A DNA stretch of 64,000 nucleotides from Ferribacterium limneticum (GCF_020510585.1 NZ_CP075190.1:3532001-3596000); one strand, 5' to 3'; shown: positions 50,058-59,263, counted from the stretch's first letter. Translations and numbers: made by a program. The notes: generated by a model not told the origin, from the letters alone.

Positions 50058-53000
50058 TCTTGATTCCTTCCCATTGTTTTTGCAGCCGTTTGGAGGAAAC
50101 CGGCACCGGCGTCCGCAACTCCTGCGCGTAGAGGCCGACGCGCAATTCCTCAAGCAGCCAGCGGAACTGTTCGACCTGCGGGTCGAGTGTGCCGAGCTTG
50201 GCCAGTTGTATGGCGCGGCGTTCGTAGTTGGTCCATAGCGGCGTGTATTCGACCATCAGTTGGGCATCACGCCCCGGGTTGGCCTTGAGCTTGTCGAGGC
50301 GGACGACGACGGCCTTGAAGTAGCGCGGGTAATGTTGCAGGCGCTCGAAGGGCGTATCGATCAGGAAGTTCCTGCCCATCAGGCGCTTGAGTTGCGCCTC
50401 GATGTCGGCGACCGCCGCGGCATGCGCCTTGAAGGCCGGCAGCTTCTTGACCACGGCCTGCCATTCGGTGAGCACCGTACCGACCAGCCGACAAACCTCC
50501 TGCATGATCAGCCCGAGCCGTGCCTTGCTGTCGCCGCAACGGCTCTTGAAGGCATTCGGCGTCGTCGGCAGCGGCTCGGTCAGGCAGGCGCGCTCGAAGG
50601 TCAGGGCGACGATCTGGTTCTTGAGGTCGTCGGCGCTGCCCAGCGCCATGTACTGCATGGCCATCTGGCTCAGGCCGGGAATGTTCTTGTCGAAATACTT
50701 CACCTGATCGCGGAACTGCAGCATGAACAGGCGAAGCAGACCCGCCCGATGGGCGGCGGCGGCCTCTTCGGCGGAATCGAATACCTTGAGGCTGACGCTC
50801 TCGCCATCGTCGGTCAGGCCAGGGTAGCCGAGCACGGTCTGGCCGGCGACCGGAACTTCCATGAGCTCCGGCAACTCGCCGAAAGTCCAGTCGGAGAGGT
50901 TGGTGAATTCGGACGGCGTTTCGTGCAGTTCGGCGAATTCATCCTTGGCTTGCTTGCCCCACTCTGCACGCAGGGCTACGAGGCTGCGGTTCATGTCGAG
51001 CTGGCGACCGTGTTCGTCGATGAGCTTGTAGTTCATCGAGAAATGCAAAGGCAGCGCATCGGGCCGGAAGGCATCCGGCGTCACGGCCCAGCCGCGGGCA
51101 TTGAGGCCGCGCGCTTCGAGGATGTGGTCGATCAGCGGCGTGATCAGGCCCTGATTCATCTTCTTTTCGTTGCCTGCCACGGTCGACATGAATTCTTCGA
51201 CAAATTCCGGCACCGGCACCACTTTCGCCCGGATCTTTTGCGGCAGCGTCTTGATGAGCTGGACGAGCTTTTCCTTGAGCAGCCCGGGCACCAGCCATTC
51301 CATGCGGAGCACGGGAATCTGGTTGAGCTGGGCCAGCGGCAAGGTCAGCGTCACGCCATCGCGCGGCGAACCGGGCTCGAAGTGGTAGCTCAGCGGGTAA
51401 TCGATGCCGCCCACCTTGATGTGATGCGGAAAAGCCTCGGTCGTCACGCCGGCCGCCGAGTGACGCATGAGGTCATCTTTCGACAGGTAGAGCAGCTTCG
51501 GCGTCTCGCGCTCGGCTTCCTTGCGCCAGTGGTCGAAGGTGGCGCCGTTGTGGATGCCTTCGGGAATGATCGAGTCGTAGAAGGCGAAAATCAGCTCGTC
51601 ATCGACCAGCACGTCCTGCCGGCGCTGTTTGTGTTCGAGGTGCTCGATCTCGCGGATCAGCTTCTGGTTGTGCTGGAAGAAGGGCCAGCGCTTGGCGAAA
51701 GCCTCGTCGATTTCCTCGCTGACCAGGCCCTGGCGGATGAAGATTTCGCGCGATTCGGCCGGGGCCATCGGGCCGTAATGGATGCGCCGTTTCGGGTTGA
51801 TGACCACGCCGTAGAGCGTCGTCCGCTCCCAGCCCGAAACCTGCATCATCTTCTTTTCCCAATGGGCGTCGAAGTACTGGCGCTTGACAAGGTGAGCGCC
51901 CACTTTCTCCAGCCAGTCCGGTTCGATGCGGGCGACGCAGCGGCCGAAGAGGCGCGTCGTCTCGGTGATCTCGGCGGCCATGATCCACTTGCCGGCCTTC
52001 TTTTGCAGCGGCGACGAGGGGTGGATGAGGTAGCGAATGCCACGCGCGCCGAGGTAGAAACCGGACTCGTCGGCCTTGCAGCCGAGGTTGCCGAGCAGGC
52101 CGGCGAGGAGCGCCTGGTGGATGGCGTCGTAGGTGCCGGGCAGTTCGCTTTCCTTCCAGCCGAGCTCAGCCACCATCGCATGCAACTGCCCATGCACCTC
52201 GCGCCATTCCCGCATGCGCAAATAGGACAGAAAATGGGCATGGCAGGTATCGATCAGCTGCTTGTTCGATTTCTTGTGCTCGACGGCGTTCTGGAACCAG
52301 TTCCAGAGCTTCCACCAACCGAGGAATTCCGACTTCTCGTCGGCGAACAGCTTGTGTTTTTCGTCGGCCGCATGCTGGCGGTCCTGCGGCCGTTCGCGCG
52401 GGTCTTGCGCCGACAGGCCAGCGGCGATGACCATGACTTCCTTGAGGCAACCGAGATCGCGCGCCGCGACGAGCATGCGGCCGATGCGCGGGTCGAGCGG
52501 CAGTTTGGCCAGCGAGGCGCCAATCGGCGTCAGCACATTGTCGTCGTCCAGTGCGCCGAGTTCCTGCAACAGCGCGTAGCCGTCGGCGATGGCCTTGGCC
52601 GGCGGCGGCTCGATGAACGGGAAGCTCTCGACGTCGGTCAGACGCAGCGACTTCATGCGCAGGATAACGCCGGCCAGCGATGACCGAAGGATTTCCGGAT
52701 CGGTGAAGGGCGGCCGGGCGTTGAAATCCAGCTCATCGTACAAACGAATGCAGACGCCCGCCGCCACCCGGCCGCATCGCCCGGCCCGCTGCCGCGCCGC
52801 CGCCTGCGAGACCTTTTCGATCTGCAACTGTTCGACCTTGTTGCGGTAGGAATAGCGCTTGACGCGGGCCAGCCCGGTGTCGATGACGTAGCGGATGCCC
52901 GGCACGGTGAGCGAGGTTTCAGCCACATTGGTGGCCAGCACGATGCGCCGCTGGCCGCCGGAAGGCTTGAAGATGCGATCCTGATCGCCGGCCGACAGGC

Positions 53001-54006
53001 GCGAGAAAAGCGGCAGGATTTCCGGAGCATGGGCGCTCGACAAACCGGGGCGAGCCAGCGCGTGCTTGCGCAGGGCTTCGGCCGCCTCGCGGATTTCCCG
53101 TTCGCCGGGCAGAAAGACGAGGATGTCGCCGCTGCCCAGCCGCGCCACTTCGTCGGCCGCATCGACGATGGCGTCGTAGAGATCGCGCTCGTCGTCCTTT
53201 TTTTCCAGATCCTCGACCGGCCGGTAACGCACCTCGACCGGGTAGAGCCGGCCGGAGACTTCGATAATCGGCGCTTTTTTCCCGTTGACCGTGAAATGCG
53301 TCGAGAACCGGTCGGCGTCGATGGTCGCCGAGGTGATGATGACCTTGAGGTCCGGCCGCTTGACCAGCAACTGCTTGAGGTAGCCGAGCAGGAAATCGAT
53401 GTTGAGGCTGCGCTCGTGCGCCTCGTCGATGATGATCGCCTCGTAGGCGTTGAGGTAGGGGTCAGACTGCGACTCGGCGAGCAGGATGCCGTCGGTCATC
53501 AGCTTGACCCAGCTTTCCGGGGACGACCGGTCCTGGAAGCGGATCTTGACACCAATGCCAGCGCCGACCTGCGTCTTCAATTCCTGAGCCAGCCGCGTCG
53601 CGACCGAACGGGCGGCCAGCCGGCGCGGCTGGGTGTGACCGATCAGTCCACGGGCGCCAAGGCCCAGATCGAGACAAATCTTCGGCAACTGCGTCGTCTT
53701 GCCCGAACCGGTTTCACCGCAGACGATGACGACCTGATTTTTCTCGATCAACTCAGCAATGTCGGCCCGCCGCTCATTGACCGGCAGATCGCTCTGAAAC
53801 TCCGGTTTCGGCAGTCGGGCCCGGCGTTCGGCCACGGCCGCGCGCGAACGCTCAAGCAGCGCGGCCAGATCGGCTTGCAGTTTTTCGCGCTTATTTCCGG
53901 TTGACCGTAACAATTCGCGCTGCATGCCGCGCAGGCGCTTCAGGTCGCTGCTCAGGCAAAGGTTTTCAGCGAGTTCGGCAGCGCGGGCGGGTTTCTCTTG
54001 TTTCAT
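50050..54006 (-). CDS. hrpA: ATP-dependent RNA helicase HrpA
   Basis: A 1,318-residue DEAH-box helicase. Walker A GETGSGKTT is at 97-105, DEAH at 194-197, and TSAT and QRAGRCGR follow, then the HA2, OB-fold and DUF3418 C-terminal regions typical of HrpA. It unwinds structured RNA and acts in mRNA processing and rescue of stalled ribosomes. It contains two dispersed repeat copies on the opposite strand, near residue 240 and in the N-terminal region before the helicase core. It leads the hrpA-EI24-cinA-like operon. Confidence 0.96.
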   Translation of the reverse strand: MKQEKPARAAELAENLCLSSDLKRLRGMQRELLRSTGNKREKLQADLAALLERSRAAVAERRARLPKPEFQSDLPVNERRADIAELIEKNQVVIVCGETGSGKTTQLPKICLDLGLGARGLIGHTQPRRLAARSVATRLAQELKTQVGAGIGVKIRFQDRSSPESWVKLMTDGILLAESQSDPYLNAYEAIIIDEAHERSLNIDFLLGYLKQLLVKRPDLKVIITSATIDADRFSTHFTVNGKKAPIIEVSGRLYPVEVRYRPVEDLEKKDDERDLYDAIVDAADEVARLGSGDILVFLPGEREIREAAEALRKHALARPGLSSAHAPEILPLFSRLSAGDQDRIFKPSGGQRRIVLATNVAETSLTVPGIRYVIDTGLARVKRYSYRNKVEQLQIEKVSQAAARQRAGRCGRVAAGVCIRLYDELDFNARPPFTDPEILRSSLAGVILRMKSLRLTDVESFPFIEPPPAKAIADGYALLQELGALDDDNVLTPIGASLAKLPLDPRIGRMLVAARDLGCLKEVMVIAAGLSAQDPRERPQDRQHAADEKHKLFADEKSEFLGWWKLWNWFQNAVEHKKSNKQLIDTCHAHFLSYLRMREWREVHGQLHAMVAELGWKESELPGTYDAIHQALLAGLLGNLGCKADESGFYLGARGIRYLIHPSSPLQKKAGKWIMAAEITETTRLFGRCVARIEPDWLEKVGAHLVKRQYFDAHWEKKMMQVSGWERTTLYGVVINPKRRIHYGPMAPAESREIFIRQGLVSEEIDEAFAKRWPFFQHNQKLIREIEHLEHKQRRQDVLVDDELIFAFYDSIIPEGIHNGATFDHWRKEAERETPKLLYLSKDDLMRHSAAGVTTEAFPHHIKVGGIDYPLSYHFEPGSPRDGVTLTLPLAQLNQIPVLRMEWLVPGLLKEKLVQLIKTLPQKIRAKVVPVPEFVEEFMSTVAGNEKKMNQGLITPLIDHILEARGLNARGWAVTPDAFRPDALPLHFSMNYKLIDEHGRQLDMNRSLVALRAEWGKQAKDEFAELHETPSEFTNLSDWTFGELPELMEVPVAGQTVLGYPGLTDDGESVSLKVFDSAEEAAAAHRAGLLRLFMLQFRDQVKYFDKNIPGLSQMAMQYMALGSADDLKNQIVALTFERACLTEPLPTTPNAFKSRCGDSKARLGLIMQEVCRLVGTVLTEWQAVVKKLPAFKAHAAAVADIEAQLKRLMGRNFLIDTPFERLQHYPRYFKAVVVRLDKLKANPGRDAQLMVEYTPLWTNYERRAIQLAKLGTLDPQVEQFRWLLEELRVGLYAQELRTPVPVSSKRLQKQWEGIKNG
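53284..53292 (+). repeat. Dispersed repeat copy 7 (core), in hrpA
   Basis: GTTGACCGT follows CGCTTTTTTCCC, antisense to hrpA (residues FTVNGKKAP). Confidence 0.65.
53900..53908 (+). repeat. Dispersed repeat copy 8 (core), in hrpA N terminus
   Basis: GTTGACCGT follows TTTTTCGCGCTTATTTCCG, antisense to hrpA in a linker before the helicase domain. Confidence 0.68.
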
Positions 54007-54081
54007 TCATCGGTACAGCAAAGCGGGGCACTGATTTTACCGCGCCAATTCGATGCGCCACCGCCAGCCCACCCGATTGCC

Positions 54082-54111
54082 ACGGTCAACCGGAAATTTT
54101 GGCCAATTTTG
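54082..54111 (-). repeat. Dispersed repeat copy 9, intergenic, inverted
   Basis: Read on the minus strand this is the cleanest copy: CAAAATTGGCCAAAATTTCC followed by GGTTGACCGT. It lies between the hrpA start and the lipoprotein terminator, and is the only exact-core full copy on the minus strand. Between 54007 and 54140 no gene is seen. Confidence 0.75.
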
Positions 54112-54140
54112 AAATGTCTGAACTACGCTTCGTCGCCCCC

Positions 54141-54173
54141 AAAAAAGCAAAACGCCGCCCCGCAGGACGGCGT
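54141..54173 (-). terminator. Intrinsic terminator of the lipoprotein gene
   Basis: On the minus strand the stem ACGCCG...CGGCGT (54168-54173 and 54152-54157) is followed by TTTGCTTTTTT. Confidence 0.82.
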
Positions 54174-54192
54174 CTGGCCGAGTACCTGGCGA

Positions 54193-54453
54193 TTACTTCT
54201 TGGCGCCCATCCACTGGGCGTTCTTGCCGTCACTCGTCTTTTCGCAAGCAACCTTGACGCCGGAAATCGTAGCCACGGTACCAACGGCTTCAAACTTGCC
54301 GGAATCGCCGTTGTAGCACTGCGGGGCTGGCTTCGGCGCCGGGGCCGGGGCAGCAGCAGCGGCCGGGGCGGGCGCTGCGGCGGGCGGGGTAGACTGGGTG
54401 GCGCAAGCGGTCAAAGTAAGAGCAACGGCAGCAGCAACAAGCAGGGAACGCAT
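54193..54453 (-). CDS. Small secreted lipoprotein
   Basis: An 86-residue lipoprotein: lipobox LTAC (cysteine near residue 17), then an Ala/Pro-rich linker and a short C-terminal module with two Cys (CYNGDSGKFEAVG and VACEKTSDGKNAQW). A GGAG ribosome site lies 6 bases before the ATG at 54453. Function unknown. Confidence 0.75.
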   Translation of the reverse strand: MRSLLVAAAVALTLTACATQSTPPAAAPAPAAAAAPAPAPKPAPQCYNGDSGKFEAVGTVATISGVKVACEKTSDGKNAQWMGAKK

Positions 54454-54589
54454 GAGAATCTCCTGAAGGTGGTTAGGCGGTAATGTGGGCATTGTCTTAC
54501 GCCAATGTTTCAGTTTCGTTTCACTTCCACCAACACTGCCCTGCCCACTCCCGGTTTATACTTTCCGCATATACCGTTTAGACATAACC

Positions 54590-55585
54590 ATGGCAATCAT
54601 CCGCTGCAACAAATGCACCCTGCTCGCCGAGCAGCCTGACAATCTCGCCGGACAAAGCATCGCCTGCCCCAAATGTGCCGCCCCGGCACCGGTGTATTCG
54701 ACCCTGTTTTTCATCGAAAAACTGCTCGACAAATATTTCGATGCCCAGCGCGAGATCATTCGCCTGAAGTCGGCAGCAGAACCGGCCAAGGCAGTTGTCG
54801 CAGAGCCTGTACCGGCGGATACAGCGCCGCCCGATATCGATCTGGCCAACACCGATTTTCTGGCGACCGAACTACAGCACGGACCAATCTACGACTGGTT
54901 CCAGAAGAAACAGATCAAGGTTCAGGCCAATATGCGCGGCGTCGATACCAGCGGCTTTTTCGACGAAATAGCCGAAGCCATCGGCAGCAGTTACGAGGTC
55001 CTCAAGGAAGTACTCGAACGCATCCGCTGGTCGCAACAGAAAGAGCACGCTAGCACGACCATCCACCTCGAGAAGAAGTCGCCAGCCGAAGCCAAGGCCA
55101 TTTCGGCCTTCTGCCAGCAGCTTTACGATTTTTCCTTCGTCGCCAAATGCTTCCACAACAAGCCGGAAAACAATGTCCGGCTGATCCTGCAGACAGCGCC
55201 GACCATCCGCAACTTTTTCAATGGCGAATGGCTGGAATGGCATGCGCTGATGACTTCCCTGCGCTACGCCAAGGAACGCCAACGCCGTTTTTCCTGCACG
55301 CGCGGATTGAATCTTTTGTTGAGCAACGGTGACCCTTACGAAATCGACGTTTTCCTGCTCATTGATGGCAAGCTGCCAATCTGCATCGAATGCAAGAGCG
55401 GCGAATTCCGTCAGAACATTGACCGCTACCTGGCGCTGCGCAAGCGCCTTGGTCTGGAAGCCAAACAATTTGTGATGTGCATTACCGGCCTCAGCGACGA
55501 AAACGCCAAGGCTTTTTCCGCCATGTATGACCTGACATTCGTCAATGAACGAGGTCTGGCTGGGCATCTTGGCCGGCTTTTCTAA
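54590..55585 (+). CDS. Zinc-ribbon/PD-(D/E)XK nuclease-like protein
   Basis: A 331-residue protein. An N-terminal zinc ribbon (C6, C9, C26, C29) is followed by a helical linker and a C-terminal domain with the nuclease-type pattern EIDVFLLIDGKLPICIECK (E251, D253, E267, K269), as in DUF1887 and Card1-like restriction-type folds. It may cut or bind nucleic acid. The start at 54590 precedes the zinc ribbon; upstream in-frame codons look non-coding. Confidence 0.72.
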   Translation: MAIIRCNKCTLLAEQPDNLAGQSIACPKCAAPAPVYSTLFFIEKLLDKYFDAQREIIRLKSAAEPAKAVVAEPVPADTAPPDIDLANTDFLATELQHGPIYDWFQKKQIKVQANMRGVDTSGFFDEIAEAIGSSYEVLKEVLERIRWSQQKEHASTTIHLEKKSPAEAKAISAFCQQLYDFSFVAKCFHNKPENNVRLILQTAPTIRNFFNGEWLEWHALMTSLRYAKERQRRFSCTRGLNLLLSNGDPYEIDVFLLIDGKLPICIECKSGEFRQNIDRYLALRKRLGLEAKQFVMCITGLSDENAKAFSAMYDLTFVNERGLAGHLGRLF

Positions 55586-55745
55586 ACCACTCGACATCGA
55601 ACCCTCCTGCGTTCGACGCACGAACCGGAACTGTTTTTGAAAGAAACAACCTAAGTCCAGTACCCGATTCGAAAATTCGGGCTAATGTCGGAACAATTTG
55701 GCCGCAGCTCCGGGCTGCACTGTTTTCTCGAAAGGAAACAAAGTC

Positions 55746-56198
55746 ATGCCAACGATGGGTGAAGAAGCGGTCGACAGAATCCGCCGGGACCACGAACACA
55801 TGCTGCTCCTGATTGATCGCATCCGATCCGAATGCACCGAGCGCGGCAAAATCGACAATTGCAACGATTGTGGGGCCAGCCGCAAGGGGGTCTGCCACGG
55901 CAACATCGAGCAACTGATCCGCTCGTTCGTCGAGACCACGCTCAAACACAATCTGATCGAATTGATGTTCATGGAAGATCGGGTACCGTCGGCGCATCGC
56001 CTTGCCCACAATCAGGCACATATGAACATTGCCCAGCAACTCAAGGCGATTCGTGTTGTGTTTTCAGAAGATGGGAATTGCGTACTGGCCATTGAAGGCA
56101 TCGACCATATTCACCAGACCTTGCTCGATCACTTCAAGGATTACGACCAGCAACTCGAGGCATATCTCGTCGAGGCCGCCCTGGCGCCCCAGCCCTAG
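55746..56198 (+). CDS. Hemerythrin-like protein
   Basis: A 150-residue four-helix hemerythrin-domain protein. Iron ligands fit: RRDHEHM in helix 1, KHNLIELMF in helix 2, HRLAHNQAH in helix 3, and DHFKDYD in helix 4. A Cys-rich loop (CNDCGASRKGVCHG) between helices 1 and 2 is unusual. Such proteins sense or carry O2 or NO. It starts at an ATG at 55746. Confidence 0.82.
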   Translation: MPTMGEEAVDRIRRDHEHMLLLIDRIRSECTERGKIDNCNDCGASRKGVCHGNIEQLIRSFVETTLKHNLIELMFMEDRVPSAHRLAHNQAHMNIAQQLKAIRVVFSEDGNCVLAIEGIDHIHQTLLDHFKDYDQQLEAYLVEAALAPQP

Positions 56199-56217
56199 GC
56201 CAGCAACAAGACCGGCA

Positions 56218-56835
56218 ATGTATTACGGAGAACGCTTCAACGCCTGGACCCACCTCCTCGGCGCCCTGCTCGCCCTGAGCGGGGCGATCTGGCTGATCGT
56301 CGCCGCCGCACTGAGCGGCGATGCCGTGAAAACCGCCAGCGTCGTTGTTTATGGCGTCACGCTGGTCATGCTCTACAGCATCTCGACCATTTATCACAGC
56401 GTACGAGGGCCATTCAAACGCATCCTGCGCAAACTCGACCATCTGTCGATCTACCTGCTCATCGCCGGCAGCTACACCCCGTTCTGCCTGATCAGCCTGC
56501 GCGGGCCGTGGGGCTGGTGGCTGTTCGGCATCGTCTGGACGCTGGCGGCAATCGGCATGCTGCAGGAAATCAAGCCGCGCTCCGAAGCGCGCGTCATGTC
56601 ACTGGTCATCTATGCCGTCATGGGCTGGATCGTGCTGGTCGCCATCAAGCCGCTGCTGGCCAGCCTCGGGTTGGCCGGGTTCCTGTGGCTGGCGGGCGGT
56701 GGCGTGTTCTACACCGTCGGCATCATCTTCTTCGCCTTCGACGAGCGCTTCCGCCACTGGCACGGTATCTGGCACCTCTTCGTCATCGCCGGCAGCCTGA
56801 TGCACTTCATCGCGATACTGTTCTACGTGGTCTGA
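56218..56835 (+). CDS. Hemolysin III (PAQR) family membrane protein
   Basis: A 205-residue protein with seven membrane segments of the HlyIII/YqfA family. Hallmarks are ERFNAWTHLLGA, STIYHSVRG, KLDHLSIYLLIAGSYTPFCL and HWHGIWHLFVIAGSLMHF with metal-binding His residues. Its role is lipid-related in homologues, but undefined here. It begins 19 bases after the hemerythrin gene. Confidence 0.9.
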   Translation: MYYGERFNAWTHLLGALLALSGAIWLIVAAALSGDAVKTASVVVYGVTLVMLYSISTIYHSVRGPFKRILRKLDHLSIYLLIAGSYTPFCLISLRGPWGWWLFGIVWTLAAIGMLQEIKPRSEARVMSLVIYAVMGWIVLVAIKPLLASLGLAGFLWLAGGGVFYTVGIIFFAFDERFRHWHGIWHLFVIAGSLMHFIAILFYVV

Positions 56836-56921
56836 GTCTGCCAAAATTTCATTGGCCTTTTGACCAATGGAATTCACCATGCGCCTGCGCCGCCACTGCC
56901 CATGCAGCAGGCGCCCCGACG

Positions 56922-57689
56922 TTGAGCGATGTCGCTTACGGCAGCGACCCCGATCAACGCTACGACCTCTACCGGCCGGCGACCAGCGACAAGGCACCGG
57001 CCATACTGATGGTTCACGGCGGCGGCTGGCGGCTTGGCGACAAGGACATGCGTCGCGTCGTCAACAACAAGGCCGACCGCTGGCTGCCGCGTGGCATCGC
57101 CTTCGTTTCGATCAATTACCGCATGCAGCCCAAGGCGCCGCCGCTCGAACAAGCGCGCGACGTGGCACGGGCGCTGGCCGACGTGCAGCGAAATTGGCAA
57201 AAACTGGGCGTTGACCGTAGCAATATCGTTTTGATGGGCCATTCGGCCGGCGCCCACCTGATCGCACTGCTCGCCGCCCGTCCGGAACTGCTGGCCGAGG
57301 CCGAAGCACAGGCAGTGCGGGGCTTCATCCTGCTCGACAGCGGGGCGCTTGATGTGCCGGCAATCATGAATACCAAGCATTTCCGCCTGTACGACCGGGC
57401 TTTTGGCAACAACCCGGCCGACTGGAGAGCCGCCTCACCGATTCATCATTTGCAGCAAGCAACGCCGCCTATCCTCGCTGTCTGCTCCAGTCGCCGCAAC
57501 GACGCCTGTCCACAGGCGCGCGCTTTCGTCGCCCGGGCACGGCAAGCGGGGACTCAGGCCGAAGTCCTGCCACTGGACAAAACGCATGGTGAAATCAATA
57601 GCGAACTCGGCGAAGCGACGGAATACACCGCCGCCGTCGAAGGTTTTCTCAGCCGGCTATCGCCACAGTTGGCCGAACGCCTGCGCTAG
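56922..57689 (+). CDS. Alpha/beta hydrolase (esterase) with damaged 5' end
   Basis: A BD-FAE/esterase-like hydrolase: oxyanion motif HGGGW, nucleophile elbow GHSAG and a C-terminal catalytic His in DKTHGEIN. In frame upstream, the codons read CACAATAHAAGAP, the end of a signal peptide, but no start codon precedes them; the only ATG (56879) is in another frame. So the reading frame begins either at the TTG at 56922 (used here, 255 residues) or a frameshift has cut off the signal peptide. Upstream is hemolysin III. Confidence 0.72.
   Translation: MSDVAYGSDPDQRYDLYRPATSDKAPAILMVHGGGWRLGDKDMRRVVNNKADRWLPRGIAFVSINYRMQPKAPPLEQARDVARALADVQRNWQKLGVDRSNIVLMGHSAGAHLIALLAARPELLAEAEAQAVRGFILLDSGALDVPAIMNTKHFRLYDRAFGNNPADWRAASPIHHLQQATPPILAVCSSRRNDACPQARAFVARARQAGTQAEVLPLDKTHGEINSELGEATEYTAAVEGFLSRLSPQLAERLR
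57210..57218 (+). repeat. Dispersed repeat copy 10 (core), in esterase
   Basis: GTTGACCGT follows AAATTGGCAAAAACTGGGC, the arm TTGGCAAAA being intact, in-frame as QKLGVDRSN. Confidence 0.72.
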
Positions 57690-57724
57690 CCTGGCGGCGG
57701 CCGTCACCTCTGGACGGGCACTCA

Positions 57725-57745
57725 CTCAGGAACGGCGTTCCTGAG
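57725..57745. terminator. Hairpin at the end of the 97-residue gene
   Basis: A perfect 9-bp inverted repeat CTCAGGAAC-GGC-GTTCCTGAG overlaps the stop of the minus-strand gene. A weak T-content follows, so it may be a bidirectional terminator between the esterase and this gene. Confidence 0.5.
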
Positions 57746-58019
57746 GGTTCCACGAAAACAGCGAACGCACCACGTTATTCAGGCGGGTAAAAGCCGGTTC
57801 GAGGGATACGTTGAGTGGTGCCGATCTCGTCTGCGGATTCCAGGCGAACAAGGGGCGGAGCGTTTCACCGAGCGCGCGAGCACCAGTCATGGCGCTCTCT
57901 GTCGCCAGTTTGAGCAGCAGCGCCGAACGCTCAGCGAACAGTCCGTGCAGACGGCGGATTTCCGCGGCGCGAAGTTCGCGTGCTTGACGTTCAATGGTCG
58001 GGATGTCGATGTGGGTCAT
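57726..58019 (-). CDS. Small phasin-like hypothetical protein
   Basis: A 97-residue helical protein with a strong AGGAG ribosome site. It contains two similar ends: PLFAWNPQ and SLFSWNPQ. The helical N-terminal half (RRLHGLFAERSALLLKLA) recalls short phasin-type proteins, but I cannot assign it. It is divergent from the LysR gene, so it may be that regulator's target. Confidence 0.6.
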   Translation of the reverse strand: MTHIDIPTIERQARELRAAEIRRLHGLFAERSALLLKLATESAMTGARALGETLRPLFAWNPQTRSAPLNVSLEPAFTRLNNVVRSLFSWNPQERRS

Positions 58020-58139
58020 GATTTACTCCTTTTTTGCTGCAACGCAACATTGCACAAATTGAAGTCTAATTGCTACCAATTCGAATAACAATAAGGCTTG
58101 TTGGCAAAACATTTGTGAATTTTCATCCATAATAAAACC

Positions 58140-59042
58140 ATGGATCGCGCCGCCGAGATGACCGCTTTTGTTCGCACCGTGGAAACCGGCGGATTCTCTG
58201 CGGCGGCCCGGGAAATGGGGCTGACCCCGTCGGCGCTGTCCAAACTGGTCAACCGCCTCGAAGACCGTCTCGGCGCCCGCCTGCTCACCCGGACTACCCG
58301 CCGCCTGCAACTGACCGTCGAGGGCGAGGCTTTCTTCAACCGGGCGCGACCAATCCTGACGGCAATGGACGAAGCCGAGGCCGAAGTGGCCGAAGCCGGC
58401 ACCCATCCGCGCGGCCTGCTGCGCCTGCATTGCGGCTCGGCCTTCGGCATGCATCAGCTGACACCGGCGATCCCGCGCTTTCTCGAAAAGCATCGTGACA
58501 TCGAACTCGAAGTCACCATCAACGACGTCCCTCCCGCCCCGGCCGATGACCATTTCGACCTGACCATCCGCATCGGCACACTCGAAGACTCCTCCAGCGT
58601 GGCGCGCCGCATCTGCAACCTCGAACGCGTCATCTGCGCCGCCCCGAGCTACCTCGAACGCTTCGGCACCCCGCGCACCCCGGACGAGTTGCAGCAGCAC
58701 AACTGCTTGTGGATCACCACCCTGCCCGCCTTGCGCCGCTGGCCCTTCGACACCGACGACGGCATTCGGGTCGTCCATATCGGCGGCAACGTCGTCGCCA
58801 ATAATGCCGAAACCGTACTGCAACTGGCCGTTGCCGGCGTCGGCATCACCCGCCTGACCGATGTCATCGTCGGCCAGGCCATCCGCCGCGGCGCCCTGGT
58901 CCCGATTCTCGCTGACTGGCACCACGTCGAGCCTGTTCCGCTCTTCGTCACCTACCCCAGCGGCCGCCACCTGGCGCCAAAGGTCCGGGTCATGGTCGAC
59001 TTTCTGGTCGAAGAATTCGGGCGCGCGCCCTGGCGGGTGTAG
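58140..59042 (+). CDS. LysR-family transcriptional regulator
   Basis: A 300-residue LysR protein: HTH (MTAFVRTVETGGFSAAAREM, residues 6-60) and a substrate-binding domain. Its divergent neighbour across a 120-base gap is the 97-residue gene. The effector is unknown. Confidence 0.9.
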   Translation: MDRAAEMTAFVRTVETGGFSAAAREMGLTPSALSKLVNRLEDRLGARLLTRTTRRLQLTVEGEAFFNRARPILTAMDEAEAEVAEAGTHPRGLLRLHCGSAFGMHQLTPAIPRFLEKHRDIELEVTINDVPPAPADDHFDLTIRIGTLEDSSSVARRICNLERVICAAPSYLERFGTPRTPDELQQHNCLWITTLPALRRWPFDTDDGIRVVHIGGNVVANNAETVLQLAVAGVGITRLTDVIVGQAIRRGALVPILADWHHVEPVPLFVTYPSGRHLAPKVRVMVDFLVEEFGRAPWRV

Positions 59043-59104
59043 GCGGCAAACAGAAGCGGTTCGCTTCAGCTTATGTGTAACGAACGGCCGGGTATCCCAA
59101 TCCC

Positions 59105-59139
59105 ACGGTCTACCGGGAAAAACACCGAATTTTCAAATG
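59105..59139 (-). repeat. Degenerate dispersed repeat upstream of PEP-CTERM gene
   Basis: Minus strand: CCATTTGAAAATTCGGTG, TTTTTCCCG and GTAGACCGT (one core mismatch). The 221-base gap between the LysR stop and the PEP-CTERM start holds no gene. Confidence 0.5.
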
Positions 59140-59263
59140 GTCAGCTCCCATCACTTTTCATCCAGTTGATCCGAATGGACTATTGCCAACCCGAGCAACT
59201 GAAACCAATATTCACCATGAATAGAAAATGAATCAAATAGCATTTTCAAAATTGGAGAACCCC

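Noticed and set aside
50260..52683. An 807-residue open frame opposite hrpA
   Set aside because: It is antisense to a clear HrpA and its composition reflects GC-rich third positions; no domain is seen.
59041..59263. Sigma-54 promoter before the PEP-CTERM gene
   Set aside because: The nearest GG and GC pair (around TGGACTATTGCC) has a six-base rather than ten-base spacing.
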